DNA from: an uncultured Ruegeria sp.
GTDB lineage: Bacteria > Pseudomonadota > Alphaproteobacteria > Rhodobacterales > Rhodobacteraceae
Direction: 5' to 3'
DNA: 64,000 bases
Assembly: GCF_947504215.1 (NCBI RefSeq)
Contig: NZ_CANNGO010000001.1
Location: forward strand, 434,001-498,000
A program made the translations under genes and the position numbers. The notes below the pieces were generated by a model that did no database searches, was not told the DNA's origin, and worked only from the letters and a program-made list of their open reading frames with translations. Shown piece after piece: positions 48,699 through 61,066 of this stretch. The stretch's first letter is position 1. Each line of letters opens with the position of its first letter.

Positions 48699-50141
48699 TC
48701 AGTTGACAAGTGTTGCCGCCGCAGCAGCCGCTGCGCCCTCGATACCGAACTGATAGAACACGCCGATCAACATCAAAGCCGCAGATCCCATCAAGGCCAC
48801 CCACAAAACGGGCGTCGATCGGGTTTCGATCGGTTCCTCGTTTTCATCCCCAAAATACATGTAGAACACGATCCGGAGATAATAGAACGCGCCAATCACC
48901 GAAGCGATCGCCGAGACGACGACCAGCCCGGTCAGCCCGGCGCTGACACCGGCCTGCCAAACACCGAACTTGGCAAAAAAGCCCAACATTGGTGGAACGC
49001 CCGCAAGGCTGAACATCAGGATCAGAACGGCCAGTGCCTTACCCGGGTCACGTTTCGAATACTGGCGCAGCGCGTCAATATCAGTGACGGGTTTGCCATC
49101 ACGTTCCATCATCAAAATGAACGCGAACGTGCCGATATTCATCGTCACATAGATCGCCAGATACATCAGCATGGCCTTGATACCCAACTCGGTACCTGCA
49201 GCGAGGCCGATCAGGGCATAGCCCATATGAGCGATCGACGAAAACGCCATCAGGCGTTTGATGTTGCGTTGCCCGATTGCAGCCACAGCACCCAACAGCA
49301 TCGACAAGACGGACAATAGGACGATGACCTGCTGCCAGTCTTTCACCACACCACCGAACGCATCGTGTAGCACTCGGGCAAATAACGCCATCGCGGCCAC
49401 TTTGGGTGCGGTTGCAAAGAAGGCTGTAATAGGTGTTGGAGAACCCTCGTAAACATCCGGGGTCCACATATGGAAGGGCACGGCCGAAACCTTGAAGGCC
49501 AGGCCCGAAATCAGGAAGATAAGGCCGAATAACAAACCAACCGAAACATCTCCGTGATGCACGGTCTGTATGATGCCCGAGAATAGTGTTGTTCCGGTGA
49601 AGCCATATACCAACGATGCACCGTAAAGCAGTAGGCCCGAGCTGAGCGCGCCTAGAACGAAGTACTTCAGACCGGCTTCGGTCGATTTTGCGCTGTCCCG
49701 GCGCAACGCTGCCACGACATAGAGCGCCAATGACTGCAGTTCCAGACCCATATAAAGCGACATCAGATCGCCGGCACTGACCATCATCATCATGCCTACG
49801 GCTGCGAGCGCCACCAACAGGGGGTATTCGAAGCGCAACAGATCCCGGCGCGCCATGTAGTCTTGACTCATCACCAAAACAGAGGCAGCCGACAACAGGA
49901 TCGCAACCTTGGCAAAGCGTGAAAATCCGTCATCGACGAACATGCCGTTGAAGGCCACATTCGTGCCGTCGCCATTGGTGGCAATCCAAAACGCCAACAG
50001 CGCCATCAGACCCGCTGTCGCCCAGATCAGGACCGGAGCCAGCGCATCCTTTGTGGTATAGACAGCCCCGATCAGCGCCGCCATCGCATAGATCGCAAGA
50101 ATGATTTCCGGCAGGATAATTGTCAGATCAGCCTGGATCAT
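48699..50141 (-). CDS. nuoN: NADH-quinone oxidoreductase subunit N
   Basis: [42 protein letters not shown]; last nuo gene. Confidence 0.94.
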   Translation of the reverse strand: MIQADLTIILPEIILAIYAMAALIGAVYTTKDALAPVLIWATAGLMALLAFWIATNGDGTNVAFNGMFVDDGFSRFAKVAILLSAASVLVMSQDYMARRDLLRFEYPLLVALAAVGMMMMVSAGDLMSLYMGLELQSLALYVVAALRRDSAKSTEAGLKYFVLGALSSGLLLYGASLVYGFTGTTLFSGIIQTVHHGDVSVGLLFGLIFLISGLAFKVSAVPFHMWTPDVYEGSPTPITAFFATAPKVAAMALFARVLHDAFGGVVKDWQQVIVLLSVLSMLLGAVAAIGQRNIKRLMAFSSIAHMGYALIGLAAGTELGIKAMLMYLAIYVTMNIGTFAFILMMERDGKPVTDIDALRQYSKRDPGKALAVLILMFSLAGVPPMLGFFAKFGVWQAGVSAGLTGLVVVSAIASVIGAFYYLRIVFYMYFGDENEEPIETRSTPVLWVALMGSAALMLIGVFYQFGIEGAAAAAAATLVN

Positions 50142-50156
50142 GTTTCCAAAGCTCCC

Positions 50157-51701
50157 TTAATGCGATGCGGCCGTCTGGGTCACGGCCTCTGCCGCGGCCA
50201 GAGCCGTGTCATAGTTCGAGATCAGCGCAGCGGTCGAGTTGCCGATCACATCGGTCACCAGCGACGGATAGACCCCCAGCAGGATCGTCATGATGATCAG
50301 TGGTGCAAAGATCAGACGCTCTCGCGAAGTCATGTCTGTCATGGCCTTCAGGCTTTCCTTGATCAGGTCGCCAAAGACCACCCGACGATAAAGCCACAGC
50401 GCATATCCAGCAGAAAAGATCACACCCGTTGCCGCCACAGCCGTCACCCAGGTATTGACTTGGAATGCGCCCATCATTGTCAGGAATTCGCCGATGAAGC
50501 CACTTGTGCCCGGCAGGCCAACATTCGCCATCGTGAACAGCATGAAGACCAATGCATAGGCAGGCATGCGAATGACCAGACCGCCATACGCATCGATCTC
50601 GCGCGTGTGCATCCGGTCATAGATCACGCCGACGCACAGGAATAACGCTGCTGAGATGAACCCGTGGCTGAGCATCTGGAAGATAGCTCCGTCGATGCCC
50701 TGCTGGTTCGCTGCAAAAATTCCCATGGTCACAAAGCCCATATGTGCAACCGAAGAATAAGCGATCAGCTTTTTCATGTCCTCCTGCACCAGCGCCACCA
50801 GTGATGTGTAAACAACCGCAATCGCAGACATCCACAGCACAACATCGGTCATCACCGCAGAGCCCACTGGGAACATAGGCAAGCTGAACCGTAAGAAGCC
50901 ATAGCCGCCCATCTTCAACAAGATCGCCGCCAGCACGACCGACCCCGCCGTCGGGGCCTGAACGTGCGCATCCGGCAGCCAGGTGTGAACGGGCCACATC
51001 GGCATCTTCACCGCAAAGCTGGCGAAGAAGGCCAGGAACATCAGCGTTTGCAATCCACCCACGACATATACGCCCAGAACACTGAACCCTTCGGACGAGA
51101 ACTGATGTGTCATCAGCGCCTCGATATCCGTGGTGCCCGCATCCGCATACATCGCAACCATTGCCACCAGCATCAGAACTGAGCCGAGGAAGGTATACAG
51201 GAAGAACTTGAAGCTGGCGTATATCCGGTTCGCCCCGCCCCAAATCCCGATGATCAGGAACATCGGGATCAGGCCTGCCTCAAAGAACAGGTAGAACAAC
51301 ACCAGATCGAGCGCCATGAAGACGCCCAGCATCAGGGTTTCAAGCAGCAAGAAGGCGACCATGTATTCCTTGACACGGGTCGTCACGTTCCAGCTGGCCA
51401 GAATGGTCAGGGGCATAATGAAGGTGGTCAGCAGTACAAACAGCACGCTGATCCCATCAACGCCCATCTTGTATTTTAGGCCCATCAGCCATTCACCCTC
51501 TTCCACCATCTGGAAGCCGGTGTTGGATGGATCAAAGCCTGTATAGATGCCAATCGAAACCAGGAAAGTGACCGTGGTTGCCAACAGCGCGATCCACTTT
51601 GCATTGCGCTGTGCTGCCGCGTCGTCCCCGTGCAAGAACAGGGCCAAGATGCCTGCCGCAATGGCGGGGATGAAGGTGACGATCGAGAGGATGTTGTCCA
51701 T
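50157..51701 (-). CDS. nuoM: NADH-quinone oxidoreductase subunit M
   Basis: [56 protein letters not shown]. Confidence 0.95.
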   Translation of the reverse strand: MDNILSIVTFIPAIAAGILALFLHGDDAAAQRNAKWIALLATTVTFLVSIGIYTGFDPSNTGFQMVEEGEWLMGLKYKMGVDGISVLFVLLTTFIMPLTILASWNVTTRVKEYMVAFLLLETLMLGVFMALDLVLFYLFFEAGLIPMFLIIGIWGGANRIYASFKFFLYTFLGSVLMLVAMVAMYADAGTTDIEALMTHQFSSEGFSVLGVYVVGGLQTLMFLAFFASFAVKMPMWPVHTWLPDAHVQAPTAGSVVLAAILLKMGGYGFLRFSLPMFPVGSAVMTDVVLWMSAIAVVYTSLVALVQEDMKKLIAYSSVAHMGFVTMGIFAANQQGIDGAIFQMLSHGFISAALFLCVGVIYDRMHTREIDAYGGLVIRMPAYALVFMLFTMANVGLPGTSGFIGEFLTMMGAFQVNTWVTAVAATGVIFSAGYALWLYRRVVFGDLIKESLKAMTDMTSRERLIFAPLIIMTILLGVYPSLVTDVIGNSTAALISNYDTALAAAEAVTQTAASH

Positions 51702-53854
51702 TATTGCGCCCCTCCGCCGATCGACATCCAGGTGACAAGGGCTGCGATGCCCAGTACCATCCAGAACGCATAGGTAAAGATATACCCGGTCTGCGCCTTA
51801 CCCGCGAGACGCGTGAAGAAGGGTACCACGCCCATGGCCACTCCGTTCAGGAAACCGTCGATTGTATTGCCGTCCCCGCGTTTCCACAGGAACCGGCCAA
51901 TTGCCAAAGTCGGTTTGACGAAGACCGCATCGTAGATTTCATCAAAGTACCATTTGTTCAGCAGGAACAAATACAGCGGACGCTGGTTCGCGGCCAGACG
52001 TGCGGGCAGCGACGTGTTCACTATGTAGAACCAATAGGCAACTATAAACCCAAGTGCCATGGCCACAAAAGGTGAGACCTTGACCCATTTCGGAGCCGCA
52101 TGCGCATCGTCCAGCACATGATTGTCCGGCGCAATGTACAAGGCGCCCTCGCCCGGCTCACCCGCAAATACATAGTGGTGATCGCCGCCAATGGCCGCTT
52201 TGTCATCATGCGCAGCTTGGTCGCCATGGCTTTCGTCCGCTTGCGCCTCATCGGCATGTGTGTCGTCACCATGGGTCTCATCAGCAGTGCCGTGGTCGCC
52301 GGCCGCGGCATGTTCTGATGCCTCAGCCACCGGAATGCCATAGAACTTGCCGACCTTGTCCGCGTGGCCAAAGAAGTTTCCGTACCAGATCATCCCGGCA
52401 AACACCGCGCCCAGCGACAGAACGCCCAGCGGTATCAGCATGGTCATCGGACTTTCATGCGCGTGCTCATGCGTATGCTTGTCGCCGCGTTGCTCCCCGT
52501 AGAATGTCAGGAAGATCAGGCGCCAGCTATAGAACGACGTGAACGCAGCCGCGATCACCAGCATCCAGAACGCGTAACCAGTGCCGCCGGCAAAGGCGCT
52601 TTCGATGATGGCATCCTTGGACAGAAATCCAGCAAATCCGATATGGGTCAGTGGAATGCCAACGCCGGTGATGGCAAGCGTTCCCATCATCATCGCCCAG
52701 AAGGTGTAGGGGATTCTCTTACGCAACCCGCCGTATTCCGTCATTTCCTGCTCGTGATGCATCGCGTGAATGACCGAACCCGCCCCAAGGAACAACAGCG
52801 CCTTGAAGAACGCGTGCGTCAGCAGGTGGAACATCGCAGCCGAGTACATCCCGACGCCAGCCGCCACGAACATATAACCCAGCTGAGAACAGGTCGAATA
52901 GGCAATGACGCGCTTGATGTCGGTCTGAACCAGACCCACGGTCGCGGCAAAGAACGCGGTGGACGCGCCAAGGAAGGTGATGAACCCGGTTGCACCCGGC
53001 GCGAACTCCATCAGCGGTGACATACGGCAGACAAGAAAGACACCAGCCGTCACCATGGTGGCCGCGTGGATCAGCGCGGACACAGGTGTCGGGCCTTCCA
53101 TCGCGTCCGGCAACCATGTGTGCAGGATCAACTGTGCCGATTTGCCCATCGCGCCGATGAACAACAGAACACAAATCACTTCAATTGCGCTCCATTCGCC
53201 CCACAGGAAATGCAACTGCGTTTCAGCCAGTTTCGGGGCCGACGCGAAAACGTCGGAGAGGTTGATGCTGTCGGTCAGGAAGAACAGTGCAAAAATTCCT
53301 AGCGCAAATCCAAAGTCACCCACTCGGTTAACGACGAACGCTTTAATCGCGGCAGCGTTCGCCGTCGGCTTGCGATAGTAGAACCCGATCAGCAGGTAAG
53401 ACGCGACACCCACACCTTCCCAGCCAAAGAACATCTGAACCAGATTGTCCGATGTCACCAGCATCAGCATGGCGAAGGTAAAGAACGACAGATAGGCAAA
53501 GAACCGTGGCTTATAGCTTTCGCCCTCGCGCCATTGCGGGTCGTTGTCCATGTAGCCAAAGGAGTACAGATGCACGAGCGCCGAGACGGTCGTCACCACG
53601 ATCAGCATGATTGCGGTCAGCCGGTCCAGACGCACCGCCCAGCTTGTCGACAGCGAGCCGCTCTCGATCCAGCGCATGATCTCGATCTGTTGGGTGACAC
53701 CGTCGAAGGTCAGGAAAACGATCCAGGACAGCAAACAGGCCAGAAACAGCAGGCCTGTGGCTGTCCACATGGCGGCTTTCTCGCCGATGAAGCGCCAGCC
53801 GAAGCCGCAAAGCAGCGCGCCCACGAGAGGGGCAAAGAGGATGGTGGTTTCCAT
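51701..53854 (-). CDS. nuoL: NADH-quinone oxidoreductase subunit L (with His/Asp-rich insertion)
   Basis: [76 protein letters not shown]. Confidence 0.95.
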   Translation of the reverse strand: METTILFAPLVGALLCGFGWRFIGEKAAMWTATGLLFLACLLSWIVFLTFDGVTQQIEIMRWIESGSLSTSWAVRLDRLTAIMLIVVTTVSALVHLYSFGYMDNDPQWREGESYKPRFFAYLSFFTFAMLMLVTSDNLVQMFFGWEGVGVASYLLIGFYYRKPTANAAAIKAFVVNRVGDFGFALGIFALFFLTDSINLSDVFASAPKLAETQLHFLWGEWSAIEVICVLLFIGAMGKSAQLILHTWLPDAMEGPTPVSALIHAATMVTAGVFLVCRMSPLMEFAPGATGFITFLGASTAFFAATVGLVQTDIKRVIAYSTCSQLGYMFVAAGVGMYSAAMFHLLTHAFFKALLFLGAGSVIHAMHHEQEMTEYGGLRKRIPYTFWAMMMGTLAITGVGIPLTHIGFAGFLSKDAIIESAFAGGTGYAFWMLVIAAAFTSFYSWRLIFLTFYGEQRGDKHTHEHAHESPMTMLIPLGVLSLGAVFAGMIWYGNFFGHADKVGKFYGIPVAEASEHAAAGDHGTADETHGDDTHADEAQADESHGDQAAHDDKAAIGGDHHYVFAGEPGEGALYIAPDNHVLDDAHAAPKWVKVSPFVAMALGFIVAYWFYIVNTSLPARLAANQRPLYLFLLNKWYFDEIYDAVFVKPTLAIGRFLWKRGDGNTIDGFLNGVAMGVVPFFTRLAGKAQTGYIFTYAFWMVLGIAALVTWMSIGGGAQ

Positions 53855-53861
53855 AGTTCTC

Positions 53862-54167
53862 TTAGCCCTTCATCATATTGACGTCTTCAACCGCGATGGT
53901 GCCACGGTTGCGGAAGAAGCAGACCAGAATGGCCAGACCAATCGCCGCCTCGGCCGCCGCCACTGTCAGTACGAACAGCGTAAACACCTGTCCGACCAGA
54001 TCGCCAAGGAAGCTTGAGAACGCCACGAGGTTGATATTCACCGCCAGTAGCATCAGTTCGATGCTCATAAGCAGAATAATGACGTTCTTGCGGTTCAGGA
54101 AGAGACCGAAGATGCCGATGACGAACAGCGTCGCCGCGACCGTAAGATAGTGTTCAAGTCCGATCAT
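53862..54167 (-). CDS. nuoK: NADH-quinone oxidoreductase subunit K
   Basis: [51 protein letters not shown]. Confidence 0.95.
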   Translation of the reverse strand: MIGLEHYLTVAATLFVIGIFGLFLNRKNVIILLMSIELMLLAVNINLVAFSSFLGDLVGQVFTLFVLTVAAAEAAIGLAILVCFFRNRGTIAVEDVNMMKG

Positions 54168-54421
54168 TGGTCCCCGTTCCCAAAGTAGTCGCGCGCCCAC
54201 ATCGCAATACAAACCGGCTGTAAGAACTTCATGCTATTGAAGCAAACATCCGTTCCGTTTCTGTTGGAACGCCAAATGCCATAAACGTGCGGATGGAGGC
54301 CCGGAATATCTGGGCCTTGCATCTCTCCGGGCCACTGCGGCAAACCATCAACGTCCGTGGTCGCAAGAGCGGCGCTCGAAAATGCAGCCAGCATTATGGC
54401 AAGAGTTAAGCGTCGCATCAC
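54164..54421 (-). CDS. Small secreted hypothetical protein within nuo operon (between nuoJ and nuoK)
   Basis: Signal peptide [20 protein letters not shown]; 85 aa; overlaps nuoK start and nuoJ stop by 4 nt each. Confidence 0.75.
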   Translation of the reverse strand: MMRRLTLAIMLAAFSSAALATTDVDGLPQWPGEMQGPDIPGLHPHVYGIWRSNRNGTDVCFNSMKFLQPVCIAMWARDYFGNGDQ

Positions 54422-55020
54422 AACCCCTGCCCCGGTTTCACGTCCTTCAATTCCATCGCCTTGGCCGGGTCGCGCATCATCTGGCCGATGATGTCCTGAC
54501 GTTTGATGTCTTGACGGTGGCGCAGGGTCAGCACGATGGCGCCGATCATGGCCACCAGCAGGATCAGGCCCGCCAGTTGGAACAAAAGGAAATATTGATC
54601 GTAAAGGATGACACCCAGCGCTTCGGTGTTGTGGCGGTCCACGGGGATCGGTTGCGCCAGATTGGCGGCAGCACCCTGCGCGCTATCCCAGGCCCCAAAG
54701 GCCATTACGAACTGCATCAGGATGACCAGACCAATCAGCAGGGCCAGCGGCATATAGCGCGCCATCTCGGCCTTCAGCTCGGCAAAGTCCACGTCCAGCA
54801 TCATCACCACAAAGAGGAACAGCACCGCGACCGCGCCGACATAGACGATGATCAGCAGCATTGCCACAAACTCGGCCCCCAGCAGCACGAACAGTCCCGC
54901 CGACGACAGGAAAGACAGGATCAGCCACAGCACCGAGTGCACCGGCTGGCGGCTGATCACCGTGAACAGCCCGCCGGTGATGGCACTGATGGCAAACAGG
55001 TAGAAGGCAAAGACGGTCAT
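54418..55020 (-). CDS. nuoJ: NADH-quinone oxidoreductase subunit J
   Basis: [77 protein letters not shown]. Confidence 0.95.
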   Translation of the reverse strand: MTVFAFYLFAISAITGGLFTVISRQPVHSVLWLILSFLSSAGLFVLLGAEFVAMLLIIVYVGAVAVLFLFVVMMLDVDFAELKAEMARYMPLALLIGLVILMQFVMAFGAWDSAQGAAANLAQPIPVDRHNTEALGVILYDQYFLLFQLAGLILLVAMIGAIVLTLRHRQDIKRQDIIGQMMRDPAKAMELKDVKPGQGL

Positions 55021-55427
55021 TGATCCTCATCCTTTTTGTCGCCCATGACCTCTTGCGCCAGTTCCAGCGCGCGGGTCATGGCCGGGATGCCGGCAAACAC
55101 CGACATCTGACCGATCGTTTCCACGATCTCTTGTTTCCTGGCACCGGCCTCCAGCGCATGGCGCACGGTTTGACGCACCGCTGCATCGGCCTGCGCCCCC
55201 TGACAGGTCAGCCCTGCCAACGTCAGCAGCAGGCGGGTTTTGGCGTCCAACCCGTCGGTGTTGACGGTATTGCCGAACATCATCTCCATGACCTCTTTGG
55301 GCATGGTCGGCCACAGCGCCTCGAACCCTTTAGGCGAAAAGCTCTCCATCGCCGGGTTCATCGCCTTGGCCATGTCCTGAGCCTGCTTCATCATCAGCTC
55401 GAACGGATTTGTCGGCGTGTCACTCAT
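55017..55427 (-). CDS. Carboxymuconolactone decarboxylase (CMD)-like small protein within nuo operon
   Basis: Start [93 protein letters not shown]; short overlaps with nuoI and nuoJ. Confidence 0.82.
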   Translation of the reverse strand: MSDTPTNPFELMMKQAQDMAKAMNPAMESFSPKGFEALWPTMPKEVMEMMFGNTVNTDGLDAKTRLLLTLAGLTCQGAQADAAVRQTVRHALEAGARKQEIVETIGQMSVFAGIPAMTRALELAQEVMGDKKDEDQ

Positions 55428-55918
55428 CTGTACGGCGCGTCCATTTCCAGATTGCGGGCAATCTCGGCTTCCCAGCGTTCGCCGTTGTCGAGCAGTTTTT
55501 CCTTGTCGTAGAACAGCTCTTCGCGGGTTTCGGTAGCGAATTCGAAGTTCGGACCTTCGACGATGGCATCGACCGGGCAGGCCTCCTGACAGAAACCGCA
55601 ATAGATGCACTTGGTCATGTCGATGTCGTACCGCGTGGTGCGGCGGCTGCCATCTTCGCGCGGTTCGGCGTCGATGGTGATGGCCTGCGCCGGACAGATC
55701 GCTTCGCACAGCTTGCAGGCGATGCAGCGTTCTTCACCATTCGGATACCGGCGCAGAGCGTGCTCACCCCGGAACCGTGGCGACAGGGGCCCCTTTTCGT
55801 GCGGGTAGTTGATGGTGGCCTTGGGGGCAAAGAAGTACTTCAGCCCCAGCTTCATGCCGACCCAGAAGTCTTGCAGCAAAAAGTACTTGGCGGCGCGGGT
55901 GTAGTCGATTTGAGTCAT
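55424..55918 (-). CDS. nuoI: NADH-quinone oxidoreductase subunit I (2x[4Fe-4S])
   Basis: [16 protein letters not shown] and [24 protein letters not shown]. Confidence 0.96.
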   Translation of the reverse strand: MTQIDYTRAAKYFLLQDFWVGMKLGLKYFFAPKATINYPHEKGPLSPRFRGEHALRRYPNGEERCIACKLCEAICPAQAITIDAEPREDGSRRTTRYDIDMTKCIYCGFCQEACPVDAIVEGPNFEFATETREELFYDKEKLLDNGERWEAEIARNLEMDAPYR

Positions 55919-55919
55919 A

Positions 55920-56957
55920 TCAGCCTCCTACGCTCCAGCGGGCGAACGCGCCCCAGAACCAGTCGAATTTCGCTGCAAAGGCCACAAAGACCACCCATGC
56001 CAATGAGAACGGCAGGAAGACTTTCCAGCCCAGCCGCATCAGTTGGTCATAGCGGTAGCGGGGCGTGATTGCCTTGACCATTGCAAACAGGAAGAAGAAG
56101 AAAGCCATCTTGGCGATCATCCACAATACGCCATCCGGCAAGCCAGGGATCGGTGACAGCCAGCCGCCGAAGAACAGCAGCGTGGTCAGCGCGCACATCA
56201 GGAAGATGGCGATGTATTCACCGGCCATGAACAGCAGGAAAGGCGTGGCCGAGTATTCGACCTGATAGCCTGCGACCAGTTCGGATTCCGCCTCGGGCAG
56301 ATCAAACGGGGGGCGATTGGTTTCGGCAAGCGCCGAGATGAAGAACAGGAACACCATCGGGAAATGCGGTAGCCAGTACCAGTTGAACAGGCCTAGATTG
56401 CCGTCCTGTGCCTGTACGATGGCCCCGAAATTCATCGATCCGGTCGAGATTATCACGCCGATGATGATCAGGCCGATGGAGACCTCATAAGAGATCATCT
56501 GCGCTGCCGAGCGCAGCGAACCCAGGAACGGGTACTTTGAGTTTGATGCCCAACCGCCCATAATCACGCCATAAACTTCCAACGAAGACACAGCAAAGAC
56601 GTACAGAATGGCCACGTTGATATCGGACAGGACCCAGCCGTCGTTGAACGGGATCACCGCCCAGGCGATCATCGCCAAGACAAAGGATGTCAAAGGGGCG
56701 AGGATAAATACTGTGCGGTCGGCCCCGGCGGGTATGACCACCTCTTTGACCACATATTTCAGAGCGTCTGCTACGGTTTGCAGCAAGCCGTAGACGCCAA
56801 CCACGTTGGGCCCCCGGCGCATCTGAACAGCCGCCCAAATCTTGCGGTCGCCATAGACAAGGAACAACAGTGAGATCATCACAAAGGCAACAACCGCAAG
56901 CACTTGCGCCAGAATGATGATGGCTATTCCGCCTGGGGTGTTAAAGAATTCAGCCAT
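55920..56957 (-). CDS. nuoH: NADH-quinone oxidoreductase subunit H
   Basis: [66 protein letters not shown]. Confidence 0.96.
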   Translation of the reverse strand: MAEFFNTPGGIAIIILAQVLAVVAFVMISLLFLVYGDRKIWAAVQMRRGPNVVGVYGLLQTVADALKYVVKEVVIPAGADRTVFILAPLTSFVLAMIAWAVIPFNDGWVLSDINVAILYVFAVSSLEVYGVIMGGWASNSKYPFLGSLRSAAQMISYEVSIGLIIIGVIISTGSMNFGAIVQAQDGNLGLFNWYWLPHFPMVFLFFISALAETNRPPFDLPEAESELVAGYQVEYSATPFLLFMAGEYIAIFLMCALTTLLFFGGWLSPIPGLPDGVLWMIAKMAFFFFLFAMVKAITPRYRYDQLMRLGWKVFLPFSLAWVVFVAFAAKFDWFWGAFARWSVGG

Positions 56958-57174
56958 TGGTCCTCACACCGTGGGTATTCCGTTTTCCGCGTGCGATGCA
57001 AAGGCCATGTGCCTGCGCATATTGCGGCTGGGTCGGCGTGTTGGTGTAAACAGCATCTGCCGCTATTGCGCCACCCTTTTTGTTCAGCGTCATATCCAAA
57101 TCGCACGCGGCCGCCCGCCACCTTGTGTCACGTGCAGGCGCGCTTGAACGCGATATGACGAAAGTCTGCTTCAT
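56950..57174 (-). CDS. Hypothetical 74-aa protein between nuoG and nuoH
   Basis: ATG overlaps the nuoG stop (ATGA) and 3' end overlaps nuoH start by 8 nt; no recognised domain. Confidence 0.5.
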   Translation of the reverse strand: MKQTFVISRSSAPARDTRWRAAACDLDMTLNKKGGAIAADAVYTNTPTQPQYAQAHGLCIARGKRNTHGVRTNG

Positions 57175-59192
57175 TCCGCGGCAATCTGCTCGGATTTGCG
57201 GGCCTGTGCCTGCGCCGACAGTTCTGCCATCAACTCTGAGGCGCGCGCGATCGGGTTGGTCAGATAGAAGTCTTTGATTGCATTGCGGAAAGTTGCCTTG
57301 CCCAGAGCGGCCGGGTCCAATGCCTGAACTTCGTTCTCAATCACTTCGTCGAGGCGCGCCAGATGCGGCACTGCTTCGATCAACGTGCTGCGCAGCTGGG
57401 CCAGCGAGTCAAAGGGCAACGTGGCACCCAATTCCGCCGACAAAGCCCGCAAGATAGCCCAGTTTTCCTTAGCTTCACCCGGCGCAAAGCCTGCGCGCAT
57501 CGCCAGCTGAGGGCGACCTTCTGTGTTCACGAACAGACCGTTTTCTTCGGTATAGGCGGCACCCGGCAAGATTACGTCAGCGCGGTGGGCACCGCGATCG
57601 CCATGGCTGCCCTGATAGATCACAAAAGCGCCGTCGCTGATCTCGACCTCGTCCGCCCCGAGGTTATAGATCACATCGGCAGCGCCGACGGCATCCATAC
57701 CGCCTTCGTTGGTCGCATCCACATCCATCGCACCAACACGCGAAGCTGCGGTATGCAGGATGAGCAGACCGCTTTCGGTATCTGTCGCAACGCTTTGCGC
57801 AGCGGCCAGAACGGCAGCACCGTCCGCTTCTTGCAACGCGCCCTGCCCAACAATAACCAGTGAACGTTTATCCTTGATTTCGTCGTCGCCACTCATGTCG
57901 ACGACCTTTTGCAGCGCCGCCCGGTCATCCCCCATATGGTGATAGCCGTAGGTCAGATCCACCGCCTGCCCGACCAACGCCACCTCGGCCCCGTGTATCC
58001 AAGCCTTGCGGATACGCGCGTTCAGAACCGGTGCTTCGTCGCGCGGATTTGTTCCAATCAGCAGAATGCGCTCGGCAGTATCGATGTCTTCAATCGCAGC
58101 CGTTCCAGCATAAGCACCTCGATTGCCCGCAGGCAGCTTGGCCCCATCGGTGCGGCATTCAACAACGCCACCCTGCCCGTCAATCACCTGTTTTAGCGCA
58201 AAGGCTGCCTCGACCGGCACCAAATCACCCACGATTCCAGCTGGTTTTTTGGCTCCTTTGAACGCTTCGGCCACTTTGGCAAGTGCCTCTGGCCATGTCG
58301 CAGCACGCAGTTTGCCGTTTTCACGCACGTAAGGCCGGTCCAACCGCTGACGACGCAAACCGTCCCAGACAAAGCGGGTCTTGTCGCTGATCCATTCCTC
58401 ATTTACGCCGTCATGATTGCGCGGCAGGAACCGCATCACTTCGCGGCCTTTGGTGTCGACGCGAATGTTCGAACCCAAAGCATCCATCACATCAACAGAT
58501 TCCGTCTTGGTCAGCTCCCAAGGCCGCGCGGTAAATGCGTAAGGCTTTGACGTCAGCGCTCCAACCGGGCAGAGATCAATGATATTGCCTTGCAAATTGG
58601 AGTCGAGCGTTTCGTTTAGATACGCCGTGATTTCGGCATCCTCTCCGCGGCCGGTTTGGCCCATCTGGGTGATCCCGGCCACCTCGGTGGTGAACCGAAC
58701 GCAGCGCGTGCAGCTGATGCATCGGGTCATCGCGGTGCCGACAAGTGGTCCGAGGTTCAGATCGTCGACCGCGCGTTTGGCCTCTTTAAACCGTGACCCA
58801 GCCATACCGTAGGCCATTGCCTGATCCTGGAGGTCACACTCGCCGCCCTGATCACAGATCGGACAGTCCAGCGGGTGATTGATCAGCAGGAATTCCATCA
58901 CCCCTTCGCGGGCCTTCTTGACCATAGGCGAGTTCGTCTTGACCACCGGCGCCTGCCCTTCCGGACCGGGGCGCAGATCGCGCACCTGCATCGCACAGGA
59001 GGCCGCCGGTTTCGGCGGGCCGCCAACAACTTCGACCAGGCACATCCGGCAGTTCCCGGCAATCGACAAGCGCTCGTGGTAACAAAAGCGCGGCACTTCG
59101 ACCCCAGCCTGTTCGCAGGCCTGGATTAGGGTCATCGCACCATCGACTTCGATTTCCTGCCCGTCGATATTGACTTTGCGGAGGTCAGACAT
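57171..59192 (-). CDS. nuoG: NADH-quinone oxidoreductase subunit G
   Basis: [62 protein letters not shown]. Confidence 0.96.
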   Translation of the reverse strand: MSDLRKVNIDGQEIEVDGAMTLIQACEQAGVEVPRFCYHERLSIAGNCRMCLVEVVGGPPKPAASCAMQVRDLRPGPEGQAPVVKTNSPMVKKAREGVMEFLLINHPLDCPICDQGGECDLQDQAMAYGMAGSRFKEAKRAVDDLNLGPLVGTAMTRCISCTRCVRFTTEVAGITQMGQTGRGEDAEITAYLNETLDSNLQGNIIDLCPVGALTSKPYAFTARPWELTKTESVDVMDALGSNIRVDTKGREVMRFLPRNHDGVNEEWISDKTRFVWDGLRRQRLDRPYVRENGKLRAATWPEALAKVAEAFKGAKKPAGIVGDLVPVEAAFALKQVIDGQGGVVECRTDGAKLPAGNRGAYAGTAAIEDIDTAERILLIGTNPRDEAPVLNARIRKAWIHGAEVALVGQAVDLTYGYHHMGDDRAALQKVVDMSGDDEIKDKRSLVIVGQGALQEADGAAVLAAAQSVATDTESGLLILHTAASRVGAMDVDATNEGGMDAVGAADVIYNLGADEVEISDGAFVIYQGSHGDRGAHRADVILPGAAYTEENGLFVNTEGRPQLAMRAGFAPGEAKENWAILRALSAELGATLPFDSLAQLRSTLIEAVPHLARLDEVIENEVQALDPAALGKATFRNAIKDFYLTNPIARASELMAELSAQAQARKSEQIAAE

Positions 59193-59195
59193 GGT

Positions 59196-59600
59196 CTAGT
59201 TCGCCCTCAAATAAACGCCGATGGCGCTGTTTCTTTCGATTTCCGTACGACCCAACGTACAGAAGGAATTCGGATTGTCGTAAGAGACGCCATGCTGGGC
59301 CAAATAGGCCTCACCTTTGGATCGCATCCGGTCTTTTTCGGAATCAGAGTCCACGTAGGCGCGGATTTCCTTGTCTGAATACCCCAGTTTGTTCGCCTTG
59401 GACCGCAACCCCCATATCACCCCGATCGCCTTCATCCGGCGCCCGCTTATCGACGGGCAATAGTCCGAAATTTCGTTTGCAATGGCGATGTAGTAGAGTT
59501 CATTGTCGATCTCTTTGACATCTCTCAAGGGCGGTTTTGCGTCTGCTGCCGCCGGGATTGTCATGAGGGCCGCCAAAGCGATTGTTTTTGCAAAAGACAT
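59196..59600 (-). CDS. Secreted hypothetical protein, probably DUF5333 family
   Basis: Start MSFAKTIALAALMTIPAAADAKPPLRDVKEIDNELYYIAIANEISDYCPSISGRRMKAIG; signal peptide. Confidence 0.7.
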   Translation of the reverse strand: MSFAKTIALAALMTIPAAADAKPPLRDVKEIDNELYYIAIANEISDYCPSISGRRMKAIGVIWGLRSKANKLGYSDKEIRAYVDSDSEKDRMRSKGEAYLAQHGVSYDNPNSFCTLGRTEIERNSAIGVYLRAN

Positions 59601-59698
59601 GGTTTTTCCTTTCGTCTTGGGTTCCCCAAGACGACGTGCGACCCGGTTGCTATGCAATAACGGCCCAGGGATCGTGTTGTGATATGCAAAAACACGGC

Positions 59699-60064
59699 TC
59701 ATGGTCTTTGGCACGTCCCCGCAAATGTCAGCTTGTCGTCACTGATCTGCAATTGCTGTGGCTCGGTATCCGGGCCAACCTTCCACTCGATCCGCGACGA
59801 GCCAAAATTTTCTATGCAGAACTTTGTACCCTCATAACGCCCTGCCTCGCGGGCGCCATCCAACGATGCGGATACGCCATTTACGACCACCGAGAAATCG
59901 GCTGGCGAGACTTTTTTGTCCACCACTTTAGCCTTGGCCCGAAAAGCCTGACCATCGAACAGAATCCGATCATCCGATGGCCTGAGCAATCCACAAGCTG
60001 ATACAAGAAGACACGCAGAAACAAGTGTAGCGCGCTTAAGAACGACTTTTACCAAGGTAACCAC
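59699..60064 (-). CDS. Predicted lipoprotein, hypothetical
   Basis: N-terminus LVSACLLVSACGLL with lipobox-like LVSAC; 121 aa. Confidence 0.7.
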   Translation of the reverse strand: MVTLVKVVLKRATLVSACLLVSACGLLRPSDDRILFDGQAFRAKAKVVDKKVSPADFSVVVNGVSASLDGAREAGRYEGTKFCIENFGSSRIEWKVGPDTEPQQLQISDDKLTFAGTCQRP

Positions 60065-60134
60065 CCCCGTTTAGCGGCCGGCCTGAGCGGCATGTCGACA
60101 ACGACCGAGACCGTTAACTGTGTCTGCATCGCAA

Positions 60135-60641
60135 TCACTCCGCTGCAACCTGGGCGCACCGATTGTCGCGCCACTTGCTTGCCTGTTTCAATTCATCCCA
60201 GCCAAAGGCCTGGGTGTCGGGACCATTTGTCCGCAGGTGGTCCAACCTCTCCAACCCTTCTTCAAGGGTCGGTTTGTGCCCTTCAGGCACCCACCACATC
60301 ACAAAGTGCGGCTCGCCCAGCACTTCAAACCAGTCATGCCGGCGCTCGTAGAACTGTTTGTGGATCGTGCCCCAAACAAAACGCTCAAGACTTTCGACAT
60401 TTTTCCAAACAGTCATGTTAGCAACGAATTGTGGATCACCGTCGATGTTGTTTTCGGTATTGCCGGTTCCCGGCTCGCCTGATCCCTCCATCATCCAGAC
60501 AAAGCCCGGCATGCGCTTGCCAAGCCCGTTGATACGGTCGAGATTGTTCATGAATTCCGCCACTCGCGGATCATCAGTCGGGGTCAGCAAACGCCCGATG
60601 TTTAATTCCGCCAGGTGATGTCCGTCAGGTTGGATCAAAAC
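60135..60641 (-). CDS. DUF3291 domain protein, copy 1 (GTG start inferred)
   Basis: IQPDGHHLAELNIGRLLTPTDDPRVAEFMNNLDRINGLGKRMPGFVWMMEG...FVWGTIHKQFYERRHDWFEVLGEPHFVMWWVPEGHKPTLEE. Confidence 0.82.
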   Translation of the reverse strand, partial: VLIQPDGHHLAELNIGRLLTPTDDPRVAEFMNNLDRINGLGKRMPGFVWMMEGSGEPGTGNTENNIDGDPQFVANMTVWKNVESLERFVWGTIHKQFYERRHDWFEVLGEPHFVMWWVPEGHKPTLEEGLERLDHLRTNGPDTQAFGWDELKQASKWRDNRCAQVAAE

Positions 60642-61054
60642 GCCGCCCCCAATGCCAGAACGCCCAGAATGACCATACAGGCCCATCCGACGACATAAGA
60701 AATCGACCGCAACCCGCTGTTTTGCTTCCCAATTCCGCGCAAATGGATCACCAGCATGACGATCCGCGCCACCAACGCAACCGACGCCAACAGGTTCACC
60801 CAAAACGGGCTTGCCCCCAAAAGGATCGCCGCAATGGTCACGGCAAGATACGCTGGCAGTGTCTCGGTTCCGTTCAGGTAAGCGCGATTCAGGCGATAAG
60901 CGTTATCGGAATAGTCCTGCTCTGGCGTTGCGCCCGGGGCCAGTCCCTTGCCCTGTTTTGCCAGAGCAGTAAACGGTGACATGAACAGGACGATCAAGGT
61001 AAAGATCACCAGCGAGGCAATTGCGTGTGAATACTCAGCGAATACATCCAACAT
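60635..61054 (-). CDS. MAPEG family membrane protein
   Basis: RAYLNGTETLPAYLAVTIAAILLGASPFWVNLLASVALVARIVMLVIHLRGIGKQNSGLRSISYVVGWACMVILG. Confidence 0.82.
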   Translation of the reverse strand: MLDVFAEYSHAIASLVIFTLIVLFMSPFTALAKQGKGLAPGATPEQDYSDNAYRLNRAYLNGTETLPAYLAVTIAAILLGASPFWVNLLASVALVARIVMLVIHLRGIGKQNSGLRSISYVVGWACMVILGVLALGAAF

Positions 61055-61066
61055 ACCGTCTCTCCT

